In this document: positions 43,409 through 54,730 of the stretch, in pieces
Numbering within the stretch: position 1 is the stretch's first letter
Layout: the number at the start of each line of letters is the position of its first letter
From: Sthenelais limicola
Taxonomy: Eukaryota; Annelida; Polychaeta; Phyllodocida; Sigalionidae
Direction of reading: 5' to 3'
Length of the DNA stretch: 64,000 nucleotides
Assembly (NCBI GenBank): GCA_942159475.1
Contig: OW804095.1
Span: 67,360,773 to 67,424,772 of the forward strand
Program-made: the position numbers and the translations under genes
Notes under the pieces: model-generated
What the model was told of the DNA's origin: nothing
What the model saw: the letters and a program-made list of their open reading frames with translations, nothing else
Database searches by the model: none

Positions 43409-44910
43409 GTCGTGGGGCTCCCACCAACACCCCAGCCCGCGCTCCCACTCGTGTCGCGGCTACGATGGCGACACCGACCGCTGGCGGGTCCGCTCTCGCT
43501 AACGCGACTCCTCTCCGTAGCACGGAAACGGAGATGGAGGTAGACTCCCATGAGGAGTCGACTGTTCGGAAAGAAGAAGAGCAGGCCGCTCTACGGCGTC
43601 GCTTCGAACAGGATCGGGCTGAGGCAGAACAGCTCCGTATCGAACGGGAAGCTGCGCTGGCAGAGTCACGCCTGATCAAAGAGGCCTTGGAGAGGAGACT
43701 CCGTGAAGAGGAAACTCTATGGCAAGCGGAAGAGCGATGACTCCGACAGGAGGAGACCGCTCTACGGCAGGCCGAAGAGCGACAACTCTGACAGGAGGAG
43801 ACCGCTCTACGGCAGGCGGAAGAGCAACGACTCCGACAAGAGGAGGCCGCTCTACGGCAGGCGGAAGAGCGACGACTCCAACAGGAGGAGGCCGCTCGTC
43901 AGCAGCTAGCTGACACTGCCAGGCGGGAGACCGCTCAGGCTCTAAGCCGTCGGCGAGACCCGGAGCAAGAGGCTCGTGACCTGGCTTTCTTCCGTGAGAT
44001 GGACGAGAAGGAGGAAGCTGACCGCCAGCAGGCCAAACTGAATCGGGAGATACAAGAGCTCCGCGAAACAGAAGAACGGCTGCAAGTTGAGGCTCTCGAC
44101 TCACGTTGGCCGGCCTTTCCTCTAACCCACGGGATAGAAACTCCATCCGTCCAGGTAGTGGACCCTACGGGGACCCCCCTGGAAACTGGTGGCACGCTCA
44201 TTGGCGTTACCGATCTAACTCGGCAGCGCGAAAACCAGAGCGCGAGTACGGACACGGGGACCACCCCGTGGATGTCGGCAGCTACGTGGGGCCCTAACGT
44301 GCTCCCGAGTAGCCACTCCGCAGAATTGTGTGAGGCGGCAGTACCACCTCAGACTGCCGTCTCCACTCCCCGCTCGTACGGACCACCCCGAGGAGACGTC
44401 TCCTCGGTGACCAAGCACCTCTCCTTCATAGGGGAGAAAACTTTGGTGGCACGACCTGAACTGCCTCCGAGCGGAGAGGCCTCCACAAAGCTGAAGGAAG
44501 CGCTACCTTCGGTGGACACGTCCACGAAGGATCCGTTGGTAACCGAACCAGTGGCACCTCTTCCCGAAACCGCGCCCACGGGTACGAGTACGGAAGAGGT
44601 TGAGGGGAATGGTAACGTAATCCCGTTGCCATGGCCTCTCACAGTCGAGCGTACCAGCTCCGTGACAGCAGGCTCGGGCTCTGACAAGTCGGTAGAAATA
44701 TCGGATGGGGAAGAGCACGAGCTACTGCAGGAGTCGGACTCCGATACGGGGCAGATCTACGATGATCTGGGACAGGAAGACAACATAGTTGTCGTCCCGG
44801 ATCCGCGGTTTGACCCGTTCGATGAAGCCCTTATTGGGAACCTTTCGCTTCACGGCATCTCCAAAACGGAGGGTGAAGCTGAAGCGAAGGAGACGGGTGA
44901 GTTCGTCTAG
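43369..44910 (+). pseudogene. Gag-like coiled-coil ORF with two premature TGA codons
   Basis: One frame of 513 codons plus a stop, broken at 43738-43740 and 43789-43791, both TGA where the neighbouring repeat units have CGA. The N-terminal part is Ala/Thr/Pro-rich. Residues ~50-240 form a long Glu/Arg/Gln coiled coil that includes 15-residue repeats (LRQEEAALRQAEERR). The C-terminal part is Ser/Thr/Pro-rich and ends in acidic sequence. There is no zinc knuckle or recognised capsid motif. The position ahead of a 3' LTR suggests a structural (gag-type) protein. Confidence 0.5.
43717..43895 (+). repeat. 45-bp (15-codon) in-frame minisatellite, about four units
   Basis: CTCTACGGCAGGCGGAAGAG recurs every 45 bp with small changes and keeps the coiled-coil reading frame. 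It probably expanded by slippage or unequal exchange. Confidence 0.85.
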
Positions 44911-45316
44911 AACTCCCCAATAGGGCTTGGGATTCGCACTGCGATTCCCCGAGGTGGCAGTCTCGTGTGGGTTCATCTCACAGCGAGGGGAGGGCTCTCT
45001 AGACAAGACTAGTATAGTTCACTACTCTCGCTTTTAATAATAAAGCTTGTGCACGAAAATTTTATTATGCTTATGATTGTACCGCACCGCGAGATCGGGA
45101 CGGACAGGCATGTCCGGTGGCCTCTTTAGGCCTATGAAGGCTACAAACCTTGGGGGCAAGTGTAAGCCTGGCTCTAGGATCCGTGCGGCGGAGTGGCATG
45201 ACGTTTGCCCCGCTGCACACGAGGGTCTAGAGCCATGAGGATCTCCTTGGTGCCACGGCGGACCCTACATAACTAGTTATCGTGGACCTCCTCAACTCCA
45301 ACTAGTGAGGGGGCAG

Positions 45317-45694
45317 TGTAGTGGGTCCGCCACCCGGAATACATCGAGGCTGTCGACCATCGCCAAACACCAACCAGGCTACGACAGCGGGGGCACTTCT
45401 ACCGGAGCCAGAGACGACAACCACCAGTTCCAGCCACTTCCGTCAGGGGGCGACATTCACCACGGTGCAGACGACACTGCAGACACCCTCCGACGGACGG
45501 TAGGCGGAGGATACTACTACCTCCGCAAGGGGATCCAGGCTTCGCTTAACACTACGGACTCGAGCCGCGCCGCGGACCGAGATACTTCTGTTGTTCAAAT
45601 TAAGCACCCTTATTTCAGTGACAATACCTCCTCGTATTCGTGATTCTTTCCGGAATTTCGTAAACTCGTGCCCACGAATCTGCGGTTCACTACA
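45317..45694 (+). repeat. 3' LTR, 378 bp
   Basis: Begins TGTAGTG and ends CACTACA, a 7-bp perfect inverted terminus of the usual TG...CA type, directly after a purine-rich tract. No second copy lies in the window to confirm it. Confidence 0.6.
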
Positions 45695-47545
45695 GGTATA
45701 GAACATCAAATGTATTGATTTGAGTTTTTCTTGAATCATAGCAGAGAAATAACATGGCAGCAAAAGGGGGTGGGTACTGTAGCTCATGTCGTCTTCGTCA
45801 CACCTATTTTAGGGTTTTTTAGAGCCTTACAAGGCATAAATTTAATAATAAACTTTAAATTTGACATTTATTATTAACTTTGCTTAATAGCAATCTATGT
45901 AGACTGAACTTAAGAATTTCCGAGTCGTTTTTAAATGATTTTCATGGGAAAATGCTTAAAAAATCTTCGTCACGCTTTTGTTGTCTTCGTCATGTCATCA
46001 ACGTCACGTCTGCCGTCACAAAATGTCAGAAATGGTATCCCTCACATATATATAATATCAGAATCTTTATGTTTAAAATTTTTGCCTCTAAGTACTTAAA
46101 CAGGACAGGAACAATCAATAGCCCACCTGCGCTGGCATCTACGCATGTCCGGACATGGGCGTGGTGCAGAGTATTATGGGATAGATTGGAGTATAGTCTG
46201 GTTGGCCGGGTACACGGGTACCATGAACCGGGTACTGTGGCTAGTGGGTACCGTGGCCCAGCAAGGAACAGCGGCCGCCGAGCGCGAATTTCAAAATGAC
46301 GATAGTAATTCTATCTGTCCTGCCGACGTCTGCTCCTGTTCAGTTAAAGGTATATGCGGGTGTTCAATGGAAAAAAAATTGGTCGGTGACTTTTTTATGA
46401 AACGTTTCGGGTTCATTCCCGACTGCATAAGAAAGCAAGAAATGAAAAAAAAAGTACATCTCATCGAAATGGGGGCCATTATGTGTTTTTTATCATTGTA
46501 TCCAATCGTTATCATTTTTAAGTCATTGAACAAAGATGGTCAAAGGATGAAAAGCCCAAAATCTTAGCTCTGAACTCATGAAATTCTGGGAACTAATGGT
46601 AGGCCTAGTAGAAGTTTTTGCAGTGAAAATTAGTGATAGATTACGAATGACTATACCTAAGATTGAATATAGCTTATTAAGTTGGAAATATCTCAATTCT
46701 AATCATTTAAAACATCTAGATTTCTCATTTATTTGCCATGATCTATGAAAAATATTACATTTTTATGAAAATATTCACGTGATTTCTTTGACTTTATTTC
46801 ATCCCATACATTCTGAACAAAAAAAATCATTAGAGAAAGATCTCTGCCTTCAGAAATACCCCTTTTCCAGTGCATTCGTAATCTATCTGTCATTTGTAAT
46901 CCATCCTGTCATACGTTATCTATCGTTTTTAAACAGAAAAATGCAACTTAAAGATGGATTTCATGTTATTTCTCTAACCTCTTTCTTTCCATAGATTCGA
47001 AGCAATATACATTACTCCATGATTAATCCTTCCTCCAGAAATATCCCTTTACCAAAACTGTACAGATTCGACGAATTTTATTTAATGTCCCAATCATTTT
47101 GGGAAGACACAGGCCAAGTCGTCCTAATATGTAGGGTATAGAGTCTATATCAATGGGCCTGAATCAGATTTGGAAAAACAACTGGAATCTCATTAAAAAC
47201 TGTGATAATCTTGAGATTTGAATGAATATTAGATCTAGGCCTATAGAGAGTATAGACCCATGGTCGTACACATGTCACATATTTATTTGTGATATATTCA
47301 AATTTCTATGCAATGCTATTCCTATGCAAAAATGACCTCTCCTCACGTTTTGGACTCAAGATCCCTTAATATTTGTGCGTAAATGGTATTTCTTTAAGGA
47401 TTATATAGAGGACAATATATTTTTTGAGGAAATAATACCCCGAGAGCAATTTGTTATTATTATAACATCCAGGAAAACAACAGGTGTACCCATGCATCTC
47501 GTTGGAATGTTTACCAAAAGCTATTACCAATGGTCAGTGCTTGCC
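45695..47545. other. No gene recognised; one unexplained 140-codon open frame
   Basis: 46145-46567 on the plus strand is open from an ATG, with a Cys-rich centre (CPADVCSCSVKGICGCS) and a hydrophobic C-terminal segment. No homology is recognised and there are no splice or promoter cues, so I do not call a gene. The rest is AT-rich. Confidence 0.4.
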
Positions 47546-47551
47546 GCACCA

Positions 47552-47579
47552 TACTCCAACACCCATAATCCTTTGCGCG
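47552..47579 (+). promoter_or_regulatory. ZNF143/SBS-like promoter motif
   Basis: CTCCAACACCCATAATCCTT then TGCGCG resembles the ZNF143 consensus CTACAANTCCCATAATGC.TTGCG that sits at many animal promoters. It lies 14 bp before the ATG of a short splice-bounded exon. Confidence 0.45.
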
Positions 47580-47592
47580 AATGAAATCCAAG

Positions 47593-47636
47593 ATGGCCGC
47601 CGCGCAGGATTCAAGTATTCAAGTCAACTTAAAAAA
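47593..47636 (+). CDS. Candidate first coding exon of an unidentified gene
   Basis: ATG in strong context (CCAAGATGGC) with 14 codons plus two bases (MAAAQDSSIQVNLK), then the donor GTAAACGAGG. The Ala-rich start, the CpG content and the ZNF143-like motif just upstream fit a housekeeping first exon. I could not find the next exon, which should lie downstream among the repeats or beyond the window. Confidence 0.4.
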
Positions 47637-47769
47637 GTAAACGAGGGTAATAAATGTTATATATATATTCTAAATATAATGAGTTATATAATGTGTATAC
47701 ATGCATTATAATGTGGGAAAAGGGTCAATGACTTAGCACCCTTGCCGCTGCCATTATCATTACCATTAC

Positions 47770-47960
47770 AGAATGGTTATTTGGCTGTAACCTTTCTTCT
47801 AGTTAGAATATTTTCACCAAATAAAAGGTGTTATGATCCTTATGTCGAGACCTATCAAGTACAAACTAGTTCAATGCATTATGTGCATATTTGTTTTATC
47901 TATTTCTAATTTAAATCCTCAATTATGTAGAAATATGTACCATTATTCGTAATGCTATTT
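47770..47960 (+). repeat. Dispersed repeat shared with 30.25-30.43 kb
   Basis: CTTTCTTCTAGTTAGAATAT and TTTATCTATTTCTAATTTAA match diverged words in the nested part of the 30-kb element. Confidence 0.5.
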
Positions 47961-47998
47961 TTAGCATTTTTACATATTTGGGATCTATTTTTTACCCA

Positions 47999-48018
47999 CC
48001 CCCCCCCCCCCCCCCCCC
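47999..48018 (+). repeat. Poly-C tract, 20 nt
   Basis: Uninterrupted run of C; length may vary or be an assembly uncertainty. Confidence 0.9.
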
Positions 48019-49076
48019 TGTAAAAAAATTCCTAATAATCAGAATGGTCCCAAACTTGACAGTTTAATGTGCATATATATGAGGTTGATAGAAAATAACA
48101 AATTAACTGATAAAAGTAAAAATTATATTTTGGTATACTGGGGGTGTCTAGGGGCCCAAATGTTGTCAAATTGGTGGAAATGGCCAGTTACAAAAGGTCC
48201 TATTTTCAAAGCAAATAGGAGAGCTAAAAGTAAAACAAAATCATGAATTAACATGGAGCTTTTTTTTAGTTGTTGGGGGCATTTTCAAGGCAATCCTTGA
48301 ATACTCCCCAACAGGTGTTATTAACTATCTTTGCCACTTTAAAATAGATCTGCGAACCTGAATTTCGGTGCATAGATAAATTATGGCATATATATTATAA
48401 GACCTTTTTTCTCTCTTGATATAGCTATAAGAGGATATGTTTTGGTTGCAGCTTTTAGGCTATTGAAGGTCTAGCATAGATTGTTGCTAGGTGACCATAT
48501 ATCAAACTGGAACTGGGAACTGGGGGAATAACCAGCCGCTCATCCACCGGAGTGCAGGAGCAATGTTCTCTAATGAGTTGCACATGCAAATATGTGATGT
48601 GGCCTATCCATACTATATTAATTGTGGATTGTACAGGGCTCTGACTTTCACAGTGGTTTCCATTGGTATCAAGAAAAGTTACCTGGGTATTGGTTTCCCC
48701 AAAATCACTTTTTTCAAGGGAGGTGATTTTGAAGATTTTCAACAACCGATTTTGTGGCAGTTACCTTGCTGGGATGATTCAATATCTGTTTTGATTAGTG
48801 TATGAGAATGTGTGGAGAGAAAGCAGGGCAGTCCTCAAGGCCTCCTAAAGTGTATGGGTTTTCTTTTCCCTTTATTGGGGAGGGGGAAGGGGAAGGAGGG
48901 CAGAAAGGGGGAGATGGGAAGGAGGCAGGCAGGGAGTGTGAGGGAGACATATTATGTTTATTTGCTTTGTCTTGCATCACCCCTGGAATCTATATTAATT
49001 ATTGCTACCTGTGATAGATGGGGGCTTCTAGTTACTTTTAAATTCCATTTCATTTGATGGGTAAGGGACTGAGAAT
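48019..49076. other. No gene recognised; purine-rich tract
   Basis: A G/A tract (48,874-48,945, GGGGAGGGGGAAGGGG-type) has G-quadruplex or triplex potential. I see no splice-bounded exon. Confidence 0.45.
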
Positions 49077-49238
49077 ATGTCATAATTTAAAAAGATGTGC
49101 ATTCTGAGACATTTTTATCTGCAAGTCGGCATGGTGTTGAGGTAACCTCCTTGTATAATGTCATAATTTAAAAAGATGTGCATTCTGAGACATTTTTATC
49201 TGCAAGTCGGCATGGTGTTGAGGTAACCTCCTTGTACA
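49077..49238 (+). repeat. 81-bp perfect tandem duplication
   Basis: ATGTCATAATTTAAAAAGAT recurs at 49077 and 49158; the two units are identical apart from their ends, so the duplication is recent. Confidence 0.85.
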
Positions 49239-49814
49239 GGTATGCTCAAAATCCAATATAGCTGCCATCAGGGAGCAAATTGTCCTATTTTAGCTCCTTA
49301 GCTTTAGAACTTAAAAAGGGTAACAGGAATTTTCAAACCCTGGTCTTTTCCCACCTGGAACTTTCAACCCCTAGTCTTTTCCCCCCAGGTTTTTTCAACC
49401 CCTGGTTGTTTCAACCCCAGGTCTTTTCAACCCTGGGTTGTTTCAACCCCAGGTGGTTTCAACCCCTGGTCGTTTCAACCCCAGTCAGCTCTCCATACAT
49501 AATTTGCCCATAATCAGTAATAGAATATAGCATACCTAACCCAATATTTGCATCACCAATATCTCCCTGATTGTTTTTACTAGATTATTCTAAACAAGTG
49601 TAGTGGCTATCAGTAGTGTCATTTTGATATCAAGTCATTGGTTTGGCTTTGTCTATATCCAGTAGTTTCCTTTCCGTTGTGGATATTAGGCCTCTTGAGG
49701 TTATCATTAAACAAACAATCCTAATTAGGACCCCAACAAGGAGACCTAGGCATCCAGCTACATGTTGATGGCTAGCTACCCAGCTAGGAAGTGAGCTCAT
49801 GTAGATCTCACTAT

Positions 49815-50228
49815 GAGCTCAGAAACTTCTCATGCATGTGATATCAGAACTGTGAGGTCTGGGTGAGGTTTTTGTGATCTTGCATATGTGATCTCACATG
49901 CATGCTTTCAGTGTGATCTCAGTGTGAGTTCACAAGTTCTAGCTCACATTTAGCTAACAGCTGTGATATCTCAGTGAGCTCAGAAACTTCTCATAGATGT
50001 GAGATCAGAACTATGAGGTCTGGGTGAGATGTTTGTGATCTTGCATATGTGATCTCACATGAATGGTTTCAGTGTGATCTCAGTGTGAGTTCACAAGTTC
50101 TAGCTCACATTTAGCTAACAACTGTGATATCTCAGTGAGCACAGAAACTTCTCATAGATGTGAGATCAGAACTATGAGGTCTGGGTGAGATGTTTGTGAT
50201 CTTGCATATGTGATCTCACATGAATGAT
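49815..50228 (+). repeat. 161-bp tandem repeat, about 2.6 copies
   Basis: GAGCTCAGAAACTTCTCAT recurs at 49815, 49976 and (as GAGCACAG) 50137; units contain CTTGCATATGTGATCTCACA. Confidence 0.85.
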
Positions 50229-50279
50229 TGGTTTTTGGCAACATTGGTAGAGTGCCAATTTTTGAGACATTCGACCCAC

Positions 50280-50540
50280 TAGTTGTCAGCTATCCTGTGC
50301 CGATGGAAAAGAAATAACCCCCCACAATTGTTGGCCCATGTCTCTAGTTTCCGTAGATACCAAGGACAAGTCAATCGGGCCAGAAATAAAAGCGTAGCAG
50401 TGTTTTTGTGAGGCCATGTCTGGTCGAAATATAAAATCTTCCATTATCGCCATGCCGAACGTCCCGCCGATCAGACATGGCCGATCGTTTCGCCACATCG
50501 TAGACGTTGTAGACATTGTTGAGAGTTGCCATTTGAGAGA
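50280..50540 (-). other. Short open frames in a GC-richer block
   Basis: Two overlapping minus-strand frames start near 50,535 (MATLNNVYNVYDVAKRSAMS) and 50,516 (MSTTSTMWRNDRPC). Either could be part of a broken exon. Neither is recognised, and no clear donor site decides between them. Confidence 0.2.
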
Positions 50541-51237
50541 CTGAAAGAATACATTACGGACTGTAGATGCCGCAAATTTCGAAACGTTCGGCGGAGATTC
50601 AGGGTGTTTTTGGAGCGCCCGGATTCAGAACAAAAAAAAAATTCGGGACCCCCAAAAAACGATAGGATGCCGTAAGTGGTTTTGACTTTTCCCGAATTTC
50701 TGACGGGGTGGCATCGGCCGATCCGTGCACAAAAAATATACAGACTTGACCGTCAATGTCTCTAGATCACGCAGGTCTTTGGTTTGAATCGATACGAGCA
50801 AGTGGGAGGCTATGAGAGACCAAAACTCGATGCAACCTCCAACCGGGCCAAGAGCAACATGTTTGGGCGATTTTTGTACAACATAACAAAAACGGAACAG
50901 TCAATTCGGGCCTTATTTAAGGCAGCTAGGGCTTAGATTTTCGAGTATGGCATGCAGCGGGGCCTGTTCCACCCTGGTGCCAAAGAAATTTTGATTCCAA
51001 GCATTCCTTCATATTCAAAACAAAGGATTCGTTTGAGATTGTAAAGTGGGTAGGAAGGGTCAGACTTTTTAGGTACATGTCTATGGCAGAACAAGTGAAA
51101 AATTCAACTTTTTTCTGGTGGCCCATAGAAATTTTGTGAGATATTGACCTAGTCCAGTTTTTTCCCCTCTTTTCAAATCTGGCCTCCATTTTCTTCTATT
51201 GGCATTATTGGCGACGTTATTGGCAATTCAACTGTTC

Positions 51238-51251
51238 TCACCAGGTGGCAG
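51238..51251 (+). promoter_or_regulatory. CTCF-like motif
   Basis: TCACCAGGTGGCAG matches the core CTCF consensus CCASYAGRKGGCRS at all but the first position. A single motif match only. Confidence 0.2.
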
Positions 51252-51847
51252 CACCATAGAACTTGGCTTTCACTAGGTGCCCTCACAGGTTACTACATGC
51301 CATTTACAATTTTTATTAGAACAAAAGTCTCACTAGTAATACTTTTATACCTTAGGCATTTATACCTTATAGATATTACACTTTATAAACTTGGAAATAT
51401 TGAAAGCAATGAAATCAATACTTTATTTGTATAACTTACCTGCTTGATGTTGAAAAATGTTGTGAAGAAAGCACCCTTATAATTCTAATATTATTACTAT
51501 GAGTACTACTGAAGTACCCAGATTGCCAAACATCAAGTTGCAATGGATACCTATGTCAGCCACAGGAGAGGATTGTATTAAGGGTAAATTTAAGTGATGG
51601 AAATGGATGAGAAACTCTGAAAAAGTCAAGCAAAGGGACTGCATATAATATGCAGTCTCTCCTTGAATGCTCCTGGGCGAAATGCTTCTGTGGAGAAACT
51701 TTCTACCTTAGCACTGAGCACAAATCTGCTGTTTACAAGCTGATTAGTAGTGCAAAAAACAAGTCTAGCCTTGTCATCTTGTTGATTAATAAGAGTGAGA
51801 TTGTGTAAGAGTATACTGTTAGTTCACAATATGAGGCCATTGTGACA

Positions 51848-52110
51848 TTAGATATTGACCTCACCATGAGATCATAGTATGAGTATACTGTGAGGTCACA
51901 TTGAGAGATCATATTGATGCCACTGTGAAGTTACACTTTGACCTCACCCGTGAGGTCATACTATGACCTCACAGTGAGATTATACTTATGACCTCACAGT
52001 GAGATCATAGTATGAGTATACTGTGAGGTCACATTGAGAGATCATTTTGATGCCACTGTGAAGTTACACTTTGACCTCACCCGTGAGGTCATAGTATGAG
52101 CTCACTGTGA
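51848..52110 (+). repeat. 133-bp tandem repeat rich in AGGTCA/TGACCT
   Basis: GAGTATACTGTGAGGTCACA recurs at 51881 and 52014. Each unit contains several TGAGGTCA/TGACCTCA words in both orientations, including TGACCTCACCCGTGAGGTCA. Confidence 0.75.
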
Positions 52111-52886
52111 TAAATATTGTGAGCTCTCAGTGAGCTCACTGTGATCACACATTCTTAGCTGGGTAGGGTTTACTGTTGTGATAACATTTACCAGAAACTA
52201 GCATAACTTCACACTGTTTATATATCAATTCATGACGATACTTTTGAAAGGTTTAGGACATAATTATGACAAATTAAGACAAGTATGTAAATTGAACTTA
52301 TAAATTACAAATTATTATGTCCGTTTTCGAGTAAATATGATATAATTATTCTGACCATACAACCATATATAAGGGATTCAGATAAACTAAAACTTTAATT
52401 TCCATGATCATTCTGCCTTCTTTGGAAAAACGCCGGGCCTTGAATAAACGCTGGCCTTTGATACATGTACATTTTCTGTGGTGTATTTGTACCTGTATTA
52501 ACCATATAAATATTATAAATATTCCTTTATAACATCAGAGTCTAAACAGGACCAAACCCTTCTCATACGCATGCTGCCTAGATACTTATGCTATGAACAC
52601 ACCTCCCACTGGTTTGATTTATTAGGTTGGAAACTCTAACTTCGAAGATTGTTTCAAAATATTCCGCTGAATGCATCAAACACCAAATAAAGATGTAAAT
52701 TCTTCTATTCAGGAAACTAGGGTTTAAACAACCAGGGGTTGAAATGACTAGGGGTTGAAACAATCTGGGGTTGAAACAACCTGGGGTTTAAACGACCTGG
52801 GGTTGAAACAACCAAGGGTTAAAAAGACCAGGGGTTGAAAGTTCCAGGTGGGAAAAGACCAGGGGTTGAAAGTTCCAGAAACCCTT

Positions 52887-53281
52887 AAAACGGACCTAAA
52901 TGAAAGTTATTTACAGAGCATGCATGTTTGATTTATTTGCTTTTGTAAACATCAACCATATAACATTGTTCTTTAGGACGAGCCCACAAGAAGGAAGAAG
53001 TAAATATTGAAGCTGAAATTAAATGTTTGTCAATATAGAGTAAAGTTGGTGGGGAGTATGTTACTCCCGGGATCTAGCTGCACATGGCGGGTTCTCCATG
53101 TCCAACAGGGCATAGCAGACCAGTTACAACAAATAGAGTCTAATTAGTTATAGGCCTCTATAAGTGGTGAAATAAAAAGGCAGTGTTTGGTGTTACTAAC
53201 AATGATTGATCTTTAGAAGGTATACCTAAAATGTATGTTTTTGTTGACATACAGATTATAAATATTCTACCAATACTCATT
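52887..53281. other. No gene recognised
   Basis: AT-rich; nothing identifiable. Confidence 0.5.
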
Positions 53282-54395
53282 AGTATACTCTGCCTCCTAT
53301 ATTCTCTGCATATTCAAGAAAGAGTCTGAAGCTTATCTTTCCTCTGTCTCCTCTCCCTTCCAATCAATCGTTCACTTTTGTCAGTCTGTCAGAACCTTCT
53401 AGAGGGTCATTTCCTTAAAATGTATGTCTAGTTTCATTTCATTTCCATGCTATTTGAGCATGCCTCTGTCCTCATGCTCTGTACACCTCCCTCATCTCCT
53501 CTCCCATCCTCTATGATCAACTACATCTGTCTTTCTGTCAATATGTGTCTATCTGCTATATCTGTTATTTATTTATCTTTCTCTCCCTCTCTATCAGCAC
53601 TCCTCTCTCGCCTATAGATCGACTGCCCTTTTATCATCCCCCTGGATCTATTTTAACTTTACTACCTCAGTCTGTCTTCATAGACCCCTCTAATCACTCT
53701 TGCTCAGCACAATTTTCCATGCACACAATCTCTTCTTCCTCTCCCCTTCCCCAGCCCTTTCTATCGTCCCTCCCCTTAGTAACTTTTCCTATCCCATCAA
53801 CCTCCTCCTTCCTAACCCCTGGCTGAATTCCTCAATCCCTTGTTCTCTCTGTTCTGTTCCTTTCCCTTTAAAGGTCCTTGACATGGAAAATCCCGATAGA
53901 CATGGAAGAGGAAGATTATCCAGGAACCACAGAAGTCCATCTCTGTCTGTGGGTTATCCTCTACTCTAAAGATGTATCACAATCTCCCTGTGATTCTCCA
54001 AAATCCATCCCTAGTCTCTGTTTCTGTTCCTCTGTCTCTCTTCTGAATCCACCTCTCCTTTCTCCTCTTTCTATCTCTATGTCTCCCAATAACCCACCCT
54101 TCTTTACCACCTCTGAAAGCCCATGTGGTGAGGCACTTGAGTTGTGGTGGAGTCTGGTGGGAAATGCAGGAATTAATAGTGCTAGCTCTAGTTCTTCCAT
54201 GAAGCATCGGGTGTCAGGTGTGAGCAATTGGCTAGTATACTCTGCCTCATATATTCTCTGCATATTCAAGAAAGAGTCTGAAGGTTATCTTTCCTCTGTC
54301 TCCTCTCCCTCCCAATCAATAGTGCACTTTTGTCAGTCTCAGACCCCTCTAATCACTCTTGCTCGGCACAATTTTCCGCGCACACAATCTCTTCT
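53282..54395 (+). repeat. Duplicated pyrimidine-rich segments
   Basis: AGTATACTCTGCCTC...GAAAGAGTCTGAAG occurs at 53,282-53,390 and 54,234-54,340, and CCTCTAATCACTCTTGCTC occurs at about 53,688 and 54,344. The whole stretch is CT-rich on the plus strand, which opens long but meaningless reading frames. Confidence 0.65.
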
Positions 54396-54410
54396 AGTTA
54401 TATAAGTTAT

Positions 54411-54730
54411 ATAAATGTTCTCAAAACGGCCCCAAATTTGGTATGTTGGTGGCCATTAGGAATGCCTATGAAGACCCACTTTCAATTTTCTAATGTTGTA
54501 GAGGAAAATGGGATATCTTTTGTATTTCTGCTTTTTTATCAAGGTTCTCAAAAGTCATTATTTTTTGCTGAAACATCTTGTTAGGACTATTTGTCACTCC
54601 AAGCAATGAAAAAAAATGAAAACAATTGCCCTGACCCCCATCACAGTGCAATAAAGTATCAATCAATACCTTAGCCAGGGCTACAACTATGATTCACTAT
54701 ACTACTGGTCTAGTGGTATAGTCTTCAAAA
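54411..54730 (+). repeat. Truncated first satellite unit
   Basis: Matches the satellite from TTCTCAAAAC(G/A)GCCCCA to CACTATACTACT, then jumps to CTTCAAAACCATAATCAC, so about 980 bp are missing. At the junction stands GGTCTAGTGGTATAGT, which is the reverse complement of ACTATACCACTAGACC inside the full unit. Confidence 0.75.

Larger units (their letters stand above)
43013..45694 (+). mobile_element. 5'-truncated LTR retroelement without a visible pol
   Basis: GC-rich and CpG-rich compared with its neighbours. It contains a basic upstream frame, a gag-like coiled-coil ORF with two in-frame stops, a purine-rich tract (GTGAGGGGGCAG, 45305-45316) and a 3' LTR. No 5' LTR, protease or reverse transcriptase is present, so it is either a deletion derivative or a nonautonomous family. 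Confidence 0.65.
49331..52886. mobile_element. Foldback-like element with minisatellite inverted ends
   Basis: The left end (49331-49494) is a 14-16-bp minisatellite of TTTCAACCCCTGGT; the right end (52712-52886) is the same minisatellite inverted (AGGGGTTGAAA). The outermost words also correspond (AAAAAGGGTAACAGGAA on the left; GGGTTTCTGGAAC on the right, read inverted). Long inverted repeats built of short tandem units are the layout of foldback elements. The interior holds two more arrays (161 bp and 133 bp) and a GC-richer block at 50.28-50.95 kb, but no recognised transposase. Confidence 0.5.

Noticed and set aside
43676..44687. Several long minus-strand frames in the LTR element
   Set aside because: They are shadows of the GC-rich plus-strand frame, whose codon repeats keep the opposite strand open.
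46145..46567. 140-codon Cys-containing ORF as a host gene
   Set aside because: No homology is recognised and there is no splice or promoter evidence; AT-rich chance frames of this length are expected in 64 kb.
48455..48805. Overlapping ORFs on both strands near 48.5-48.8 kb as the second exon of the 47.6-kb gene
   Set aside because: No acceptor in the required phase with a plausible protein continuation was found.
53545..54405. Ser/Pro/Leu-rich ORFs of up to 175 codons
   Set aside because: The CT-rich, partly duplicated DNA keeps frames open; the translated sequence is low-complexity and frames overlap.
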